DNA of 64,000 nt from Gp1-AA133 sp964641665. GTDB lineage: Bacteria > Acidobacteriota > Terriglobia > Terriglobales > Acidobacteriaceae. The position numbers and the translations under genes are program-made. The stretch is from contig CAZXKO010000027.1 in assembly GCA_964641665.1 (NCBI GenBank), positions 90,542 to 154,541 of the forward strand, read 5' to 3'. Positions 59,368-64,000 of the stretch are shown here, piece after piece (within the stretch, counting starts at the first letter, position 1; the number at the start of each line of letters is the position of its first letter). A model generated the notes under the pieces. The model ran no database searches. It was not told the DNA's origin and saw nothing but the letters and a program-made list of their open reading frames with translations.

Positions 59368-60777
59368 CTATGCAACCGTAGAGTGCACAGCTTCCGGTCT
59401 TCCTTCCACCAGATCCTTGTTGGTAGGAAACTGAAAGTGCACGCCATCTTGGGCCAGGTGGGCATACGCGATCCGTGCTCGCTCTCTCCCGGGTCCTTCG
59501 ATTCGCCAGCAGCCGTTCTCATGAACCAATTCCAGGTGATTCCTCAATCGCCACCAGTCGTTGACTTCCGAGGGAAGGGCAATCCACAAACCAGTATCCG
59601 TACGCAGTTGGGCAAGGTGAGCGAGTAGTGCGGTATAGGTTTCTTGCGCGCGATCTTCCTGAAGATAGTCGGGATGGCAAATGATACTAACGAGCCCATG
59701 GCACTCCTTGATTAGCTGGATCTGGCGTTTCCATAGCTCGATGGAGTACTCGCCGAGGATATGAAACAAGGAGTAATCCTGGATGGTCGTGACGGGAAGT
59801 TCGAGAATTTGTCCGACGAAAAACGGCATCACCGTGCAACAACCGCCAGATTGCGGTTCCATGTGAGCCACGTTGGGGACCGACATATCATAGGAGAAGT
59901 CGAGTGCAGCGTGCCAATCCAAGTTTCGATACAGTGCGCCCGATCGAAATCCTTTTGCTCTAAACTCTCGCCCATACGCGTTGATCTTTTTCACCCGGCG
60001 CATGAATTCCTGATGTTCTGAGTACAGACGCCCGTCATGGTTAAGGTCATGAACGTTGATTTCGAAGCCTCGTTGCCGGAACTCGCTGAGTAACGATTGC
60101 GGAGGGCTGTACCGGTTCTCGGGAACTATCTGGAACGAAGAGGGGATGCGAAACGATTCGTCTAAATCCATGAGGCTCGAGCAAAACCTAAGTCCCGACT
60201 GCGTTTCTACGTCGTGCGTCACAATGGCAGCACTAGAATATCCATCCGGCCAGAACCAGATGAACGGAATCTGCTGCCGGTTCTGTGCCTTGATCGACAG
60301 GGCAAGCAAGTTCTCAAGCAGGCGGTCTGCCGTACGGTCCACAGGCCAGTTCGGGAAACACACTTTCATCCGCGGGGCTAGAACCCGTCGTTGAAGACGC
60401 CTGCGAATCGTAATCGGCAGCAACGAGCGAACCGAGTAGTAAAGGCTGCGGCTCAAGCCGTGGGGTCTTCCGCCATTTGCACGAGATTTTCCGTTTGAGA
60501 CGTATCGCTCGCGGCGAAGATTTTCTATGGCGTCGACTGCATCAAACGACAGCCGGCATCGCCCCGGTTCGAACTGCGTGTCGGCAGATGCGTCGTTCAA
60601 CGGCTCTTCAACTGTGCGTGCCACGCGCGGTGCATTGGTTCGACCGTAGCACACCACGTCTTCTCCAAGCCGAAAAAAGCCAGTTTGAGATTCGTCGACG
60701 CCAGGGGAGACAAAATCGATGCCCGAGTCCGGACAACGAAAATGCTCAGTCAGAAGCTGGTTGAGCGTAAGCATCAT
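59368..60777 (-). CDS. Polysaccharide deacetylase-like (NodB-fold) protein
   Basis: A 469-residue protein. After an N-terminal ~150-residue region (starts MMLTLNQLLTEHFRCPDSGIDF) comes a basic helix-rich linker. The NodB-like barrel begins near SAAIVTHDVETQSGLRF, where HD-x-E resembles the catalytic/metal-binding motif. FEINVHDLNHDGRL, AYGREFRAKGFRSGALYRNLDW and SIICHPDY supply further expected His/Asp positions. No signal peptide is visible. It may deacetylate lipid-linked or UDP-linked sugars during export, or modify the finished glycan. The 140-bp gap to the DegT gene is non-coding; it starts 6 bp after the GNAT gene. Confidence 0.75.
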   Translation of the reverse strand: MMLTLNQLLTEHFRCPDSGIDFVSPGVDESQTGFFRLGEDVVCYGRTNAPRVARTVEEPLNDASADTQFEPGRCRLSFDAVDAIENLRRERYVSNGKSRANGGRPHGLSRSLYYSVRSLLPITIRRRLQRRVLAPRMKVCFPNWPVDRTADRLLENLLALSIKAQNRQQIPFIWFWPDGYSSAAIVTHDVETQSGLRFCSSLMDLDESFRIPSSFQIVPENRYSPPQSLLSEFRQRGFEINVHDLNHDGRLYSEHQEFMRRVKKINAYGREFRAKGFRSGALYRNLDWHAALDFSYDMSVPNVAHMEPQSGGCCTVMPFFVGQILELPVTTIQDYSLFHILGEYSIELWKRQIQLIKECHGLVSIICHPDYLQEDRAQETYTALLAHLAQLRTDTGLWIALPSEVNDWWRLRNHLELVHENGCWRIEGPGRERARIAYAHLAQDGVHFQFPTNKDLVEGRPEAVHSTVA

Positions 60778-60782
60778 AGCGA

Positions 60783-61832
60783 TTAGCCCATGTGTGGGTA
60801 TAGCATTCCACCTACTGCAGTGAGGAGCGAATCGGGCAACCGCGCAATTGCATAGCCGACTACTTGCTCGCCCCATGTTCGCGCGCTCTGGTCACGTCGC
60901 GCGGGAGGATACCGATAGTAGGTCAACACGCTACGGGTGCTACCCCAGCGTTCCTTGAAGGTCACGAGATTCGCCTGTTCGACGTCGCAGCGGCCCATAT
61001 CCAGCACTCGGGCACCTCGCTCCTTCTCGGCGTTTATCGCTTGCCAGAGGAGAAGTTGAACCCCGCCCAGATGGTGAAAGCGTTCGTCCGTGCAGCCATA
61101 TTTGTAGTAGAGCTGCTCGTTGAAGGAGAGCGTGAGAATACTTGCAATCGGCTGCCCTGCCTTCGATGCGACACGAATGGTAAGGTGTCTGCCAAGACAG
61201 TCGACAAGATTCTGAAACCATTTCACCGGCTGAGGAGGAACCGCATGACGACGTCGCGTTCGGATCAAGAGCCGATAGAATCGACGAACGAGTTCTGGCG
61301 AGCGACCTTCCACGGATGAAAGCCCTTCCCGGTCAGCGCGCTTAATCGGCTGCTGCACGGCTTTTCGGTGGAAGCTCTCGAAGAGGTCTCTCTTTTCCGG
61401 GCGTATGTCCAGGGTGTGGAGATAGTAAGACCGATACCGTGCCATTCCGTTTCCATCGGCGGAAATCAGTTCGCTACGTCCCGCCGGCCTCAGCTCCACG
61501 TATTTGCAGTGTTGCGAACTCGCCGTGTCAATCAAGGATGCTATTAGGCATTCGTATTCTTCCTTAGTATCGACGAGCGGCGCGCAGTGGTCCGAGAATG
61601 GCAGCGAAACCAACCTCCGTCCGGTGAGCCAGCTTTCGATCCGACATAGAACCAAGCCGTTCCTGAGCTCCTCGGATTCCGGGTCCGTTGTGTAGACCAC
61701 AGGCTCGTAGCCGTACGTGCGGTTCAACACTTCCAGCCATCCGCGAGTGTGAAAGATCGATGCACGCGGGTGCCGCTCGACGAAGCGCTCCCACCGCGGG
61801 TCGCGCAGCGGATCCAGTGTGAATACTTTCAT
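60783..61832 (-). CDS. FemAB/GNAT-like acyltransferase
   Basis: A 349-residue protein with two GNAT-type lobes of the FemAB-like acetyltransferase group (PF13480). Signs are the N-terminal FVERHPRASIFHTRGWLEVL and the central FYRLLIRTRRRHAVPPQPVKWFQNLVDCLGR. GQPIASILTLSFNEQLYYKYGCTDERFHHLGGVQLLLWQAI and LDMGRCDVEQANLVTFKERWG follow. Such proteins are common in exopolysaccharide loci and may transfer an acyl or aminoacyl group to a glycan or lipid carrier. It overlaps the DUF354 gene by 4 bp (ATGA). Donor and acceptor are unknown. Confidence 0.82.
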   Translation of the reverse strand: MKVFTLDPLRDPRWERFVERHPRASIFHTRGWLEVLNRTYGYEPVVYTTDPESEELRNGLVLCRIESWLTGRRLVSLPFSDHCAPLVDTKEEYECLIASLIDTASSQHCKYVELRPAGRSELISADGNGMARYRSYYLHTLDIRPEKRDLFESFHRKAVQQPIKRADREGLSSVEGRSPELVRRFYRLLIRTRRRHAVPPQPVKWFQNLVDCLGRHLTIRVASKAGQPIASILTLSFNEQLYYKYGCTDERFHHLGGVQLLLWQAINAEKERGARVLDMGRCDVEQANLVTFKERWGSTRSVLTYYRYPPARRDQSARTWGEQVVGYAIARLPDSLLTAVGGMLYPHMG

Positions 61833-62995
61833 GTTGAACGATGCTGTTTCGGGCCAGTTCCCTCAACCGGCAACAGGCTACCGTCATCCGACGGTTCAGT
61901 GGCTGGCTCAGGGATCCTTCTCGGCCGTAGTGCGGCGTCCTCCCGTTGAGCACCCGAGCTCTCGCGAACGAAGCGAAGAATCTCCTGAGCAATGAAAGGT
62001 GCCATGCTGCGCCCACCAGGGGCGACCGGGCGATCAGTACGTGTTGAAGGCAATGGGAGCGTGTTGATTTCGCATGGCTCACGTAGCAGCCGCAAGCGAC
62101 CCTGAGCCACGAGGTATTCGTCGGCTGCCGCGATCCGCCCGCCAAAAAAGCTATGGACATTCAGGCCGAGCAAGGCTGCTTCCCGGACCATGGTTCCGCC
62201 TCCGCTGAATACGGCGTCGGAATACCACATTAGACTCAAGCCATCTACAGCTCGCGCGGTAACATTGAACTTCTCCGGGGAGAGATCGTAGCGCTGACGC
62301 AGTTCCAATTCCTGAGGTTCTGTGCGGGCGCATACGACGACTTGGATGCTGGGCTCCCGCGTAAGGCGGTTCAAGAGCGCGCGAAAAAGCGAGTCTCCAA
62401 GCGCGTCGTGATAATGAGCCCATGTGGCAGGTGGCCGTACGGTAACGATGACCCTTCGAGGGTCCAAGCGTAACTTATCGAGAACACTCGCGTCCGGTCT
62501 GAAATCGTACACGTAGACTTCTTCTTTAAGGCCGGGATAGCGCACGAGTTTCTCCGGCTTCAAACCTTGTGCCGTCAAGCGAGCCGCCGGTATGACCTCG
62601 GGGGCGAGAATTCGGTCAGAAAGCATGTTTTGCAGCCTGATGGAGGAGAACTCGTAGTCGTCCAGAGTTAGAACGGGTAAACCCAGCGTTCGAGCAGCAA
62701 GTATCATCGCCCTGGAACCATGGCTGACCGCTGCTGCAACGCGGTGCTTTGAAGCCATGCGACGCAATTGCCACGCGCGACCCAGCGTGCTGGTCACTTT
62801 TCGTGTGAAAGACGCGCTTTGACAATGACGTCCTACCGTTGTGAACTCCAAGCCATGCCTCTCGGCAAGGCTCCGAGTCTGGGAAAAATCGCGCACGGTG
62901 AGGAGGAAATCCATCCCACTACGCCGCAATTCCCGGATAAGTGGCGCGAAGAGCAAGACGTGCGGCGAATTATCCATGTCAATCCAAATTCGCAT
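61829..62995 (-). CDS. DUF354 glycosyltransferase-fold protein
   Basis: A 388-residue protein matching DUF354 (PF04007). Features are MRIWIDMDNSPHVLLFAPLIRELRRSG at the start, TLDDYEFSSIRLQNMLSDRIL, LKEEVYVYDFRPD, and DAVFSGGGTMVREAALLGLNVHSFF near the end. The fold is that of GT-B glycosyltransferases / UDP-GlcNAc 2-epimerase, and the SGGGTM..EA motif is a nucleotide-sugar-binding-like loop. It could be the only glycosyltransferase-like enzyme in the cluster. The C-terminal ~50 residues are charged and low-complexity. It overlaps the GNAT gene by 4 bp. Confidence 0.85.
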   Translation of the reverse strand: MRIWIDMDNSPHVLLFAPLIRELRRSGMDFLLTVRDFSQTRSLAERHGLEFTTVGRHCQSASFTRKVTSTLGRAWQLRRMASKHRVAAAVSHGSRAMILAARTLGLPVLTLDDYEFSSIRLQNMLSDRILAPEVIPAARLTAQGLKPEKLVRYPGLKEEVYVYDFRPDASVLDKLRLDPRRVIVTVRPPATWAHYHDALGDSLFRALLNRLTREPSIQVVVCARTEPQELELRQRYDLSPEKFNVTARAVDGLSLMWYSDAVFSGGGTMVREAALLGLNVHSFFGGRIAAADEYLVAQGRLRLLREPCEINTLPLPSTRTDRPVAPGGRSMAPFIAQEILRFVRESSGAQREDAALRPRRIPEPATEPSDDGSLLPVEGTGPKQHRST

Positions 62996-63051
62996 GGGAT
63001 GGTAAATTTTTAGGCCCTGGAGAAATGACTGCGGTATGAACGTTGAGCTAC

Positions 63052-63891
63052 TTATTTCTGCGCTATGAAGCAGAAGTGTCCCGAGAACAGCAGCTTGAGA
63101 AAGTTGCGCCTTTTTACAGGCTGCCTCAGCAAGCGGAGCCCCACTTCCAGAAATAGGTTTGTGGGAGACTCCAACGTGAAAAATGGCGCGAATAGATTGG
63201 AAAGCCCAACAAGGCTAAAAAACCGGCGAGAGATTAGGGTCAGAGAATCAATTCCAGGCCGGACACGAATGGACTGAAATCCCGCGTCACGCAGCAAAGT
63301 GCAGAATCCATACGGCGTATAGTTCCACAAACTCCGGGAGTGAAGCGGTTCCAGGTGGGACGTAGAACCGATAAACAGTCCCCCTTGTTTCAGTACCCTC
63401 TGCGTTTCCGAAAGGAGTACTTCAGGGTGCCTGACGTGCTCGAAGACCTGGTGCGAGTACACGATGTCGACTGAGTTCTCTGCCAAAGGGATATGTACTC
63501 CATCGTAGGTGCAAAAGCAGGGAGGTCTCGTGGCTTGTGCATTGGCTTCCGGTGAATCCGCAATGTCCAGCCCGAGCCAGCGTGTGTTCTTGCTTTTCCG
63601 ACGGAAGGCATCGTAGCTTGCTCCCGTTCCGCACCCCAAATCGACGACCGTAACACCATTCCCGTTCGCAGAAATCTTGTCGATAATTGCGAATGCCTCC
63701 CGCAAGCTATAGCTCTGGAGCGAAGTGTCATCCGGGAGAAATTCGTAAAGGAGCCTCGCGTCGCCCCGAGAATACCAGGCACGCGACTCATTCATGACTT
63801 TCCCTTGCACACGCTGCACTAACCAAGATTGTTCTGAGGGCTTCAAGGGAATCCGATGGCCTAGCAGGCTGCGGAAAAATGGATGATGCAA
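63052..63891 (-). CDS. SAM-dependent methyltransferase
   Basis: A 279-residue class I methyltransferase. VTVVDLGCGTGASYDAF is the SAM-binding motif I, LGLDIADSPEANAQ gives motif II, and SVDIVYSHQVFEHVRHPEVLL corresponds to motif IV. An N-terminal extension of about 50 residues precedes the core. In a surface-polysaccharide cluster it might methylate a sugar hydroxyl or a chain terminus. It is separated by 56 bp from DUF354 and is in the same direction. The upstream 109 bp to the window edge contain no supported gene. Confidence 0.85.
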   Translation of the reverse strand: MHHPFFRSLLGHRIPLKPSEQSWLVQRVQGKVMNESRAWYSRGDARLLYEFLPDDTSLQSYSLREAFAIIDKISANGNGVTVVDLGCGTGASYDAFRRKSKNTRWLGLDIADSPEANAQATRPPCFCTYDGVHIPLAENSVDIVYSHQVFEHVRHPEVLLSETQRVLKQGGLFIGSTSHLEPLHSRSLWNYTPYGFCTLLRDAGFQSIRVRPGIDSLTLISRRFFSLVGLSNLFAPFFTLESPTNLFLEVGLRLLRQPVKRRNFLKLLFSGHFCFIAQK

Positions 63892-64000
63892 CTTCGATCC
63901 TGTCCCTAGTTCGAGATTTTATGACTCAGGGAAGAGCTTGGGCTGCCTACGCTGGTCGCCAGAAGATCCTTTTTCGGGCGGGTGGAGCTTCGGCTTCGGC

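Noticed and set aside
1..64000. CRISPR arrays, tRNA/rRNA genes, insertion sequences or prophage genes
   Set aside because: I looked for regularly spaced repeats, transposase motifs and cloverleaf-like or rRNA-like sequence and found none that I could support.

Overview
The window is about 64 kb of GC-rich bacterial chromosome with dense protein-coding genes. I see no tRNA, rRNA, CRISPR array, transposase or phage structural gene. Several things point to the phylum Acidobacteriota (a soil Terriglobia / Koribacter-like bacterium): many secreted glycoside hydrolases with Tat-like leaders, a CRTAC1/ASPIC-UnbV protein, a pyruvate:ferredoxin oxidoreductase beside a dihydroorotate-dehydrogenase-like protein, a PagL-like outer-membrane protein, and dispersed intergenic repeats of a type common in those genomes. 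This assignment is inference from gene content, not from a marker gene.

Layout. 0-6.6 kb: a small superinfection-immunity-type membrane protein, a zinc-ribbon/Sel1 membrane protein, a secreted phosphoesterase preceded by a Pho-box-like triple repeat and followed by a clear intrinsic terminator, an ECF sigma / anti-sigma pair, and a secreted YVTN propeller. 6.6-19 kb: a two-carbon metabolism block. It holds two acetyl-CoA synthetases (one broken by a one-base homopolymer deletion), the acetate permease ActP with its DUF485 partner, a DCC-family thiol protein, and NifJ with a DHOD-like partner. A perfect CRP-consensus palindrome lies between the DCC gene and nifJ. 19-22 kb: peptide deformylase with a SET-domain gene, a secreted GH79-type hydrolase, and a 169-bp tandem duplication.

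22-45 kb: plant-polysaccharide utilisation. A minus-strand operon runs araD - SSS transporter - small membrane protein - COG2407-type sugar isomerase - araB - GH27 alpha-galactosidase - aldose 1-epimerase. A LacI regulator is divergent from it and a GH51 arabinofuranosidase lies beyond. LacI-type operator candidates sit before araD, before lacI, before the GH51 gene and before a distant FucP-like permease. The likely substrate is arabinogalactan or a similar arabinose/galactose polymer. GH28, esterase, sugar isomerase, PD40-propeller and double-thioredoxin genes follow, together with two gene remnants (an AGE-family epimerase C-terminus and a TPR fragment). 45-49.5 kb: a large clan GH-A hydrolase and a PagL-like deacylase.

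49.8-64 kb: one long minus-strand surface-polysaccharide cluster. It encodes an apparent GDP-D-glycero-alpha-D-manno-heptose pathway (GmhA, HddA, HddC and a HAD-IA phosphatase where GmhB would be expected). It also holds a WbpB/WbpD/WbpE-like amino-sugar module, an epimerase with a Cys/His insert, two different phosphoglycosyl transferases, a NodB-like deacetylase, a FemAB/GNAT-like protein, a DUF354 protein and a methyltransferase. No ordinary glycosyltransferase, flippase or polymerase is seen, so the cluster probably continues to the right.
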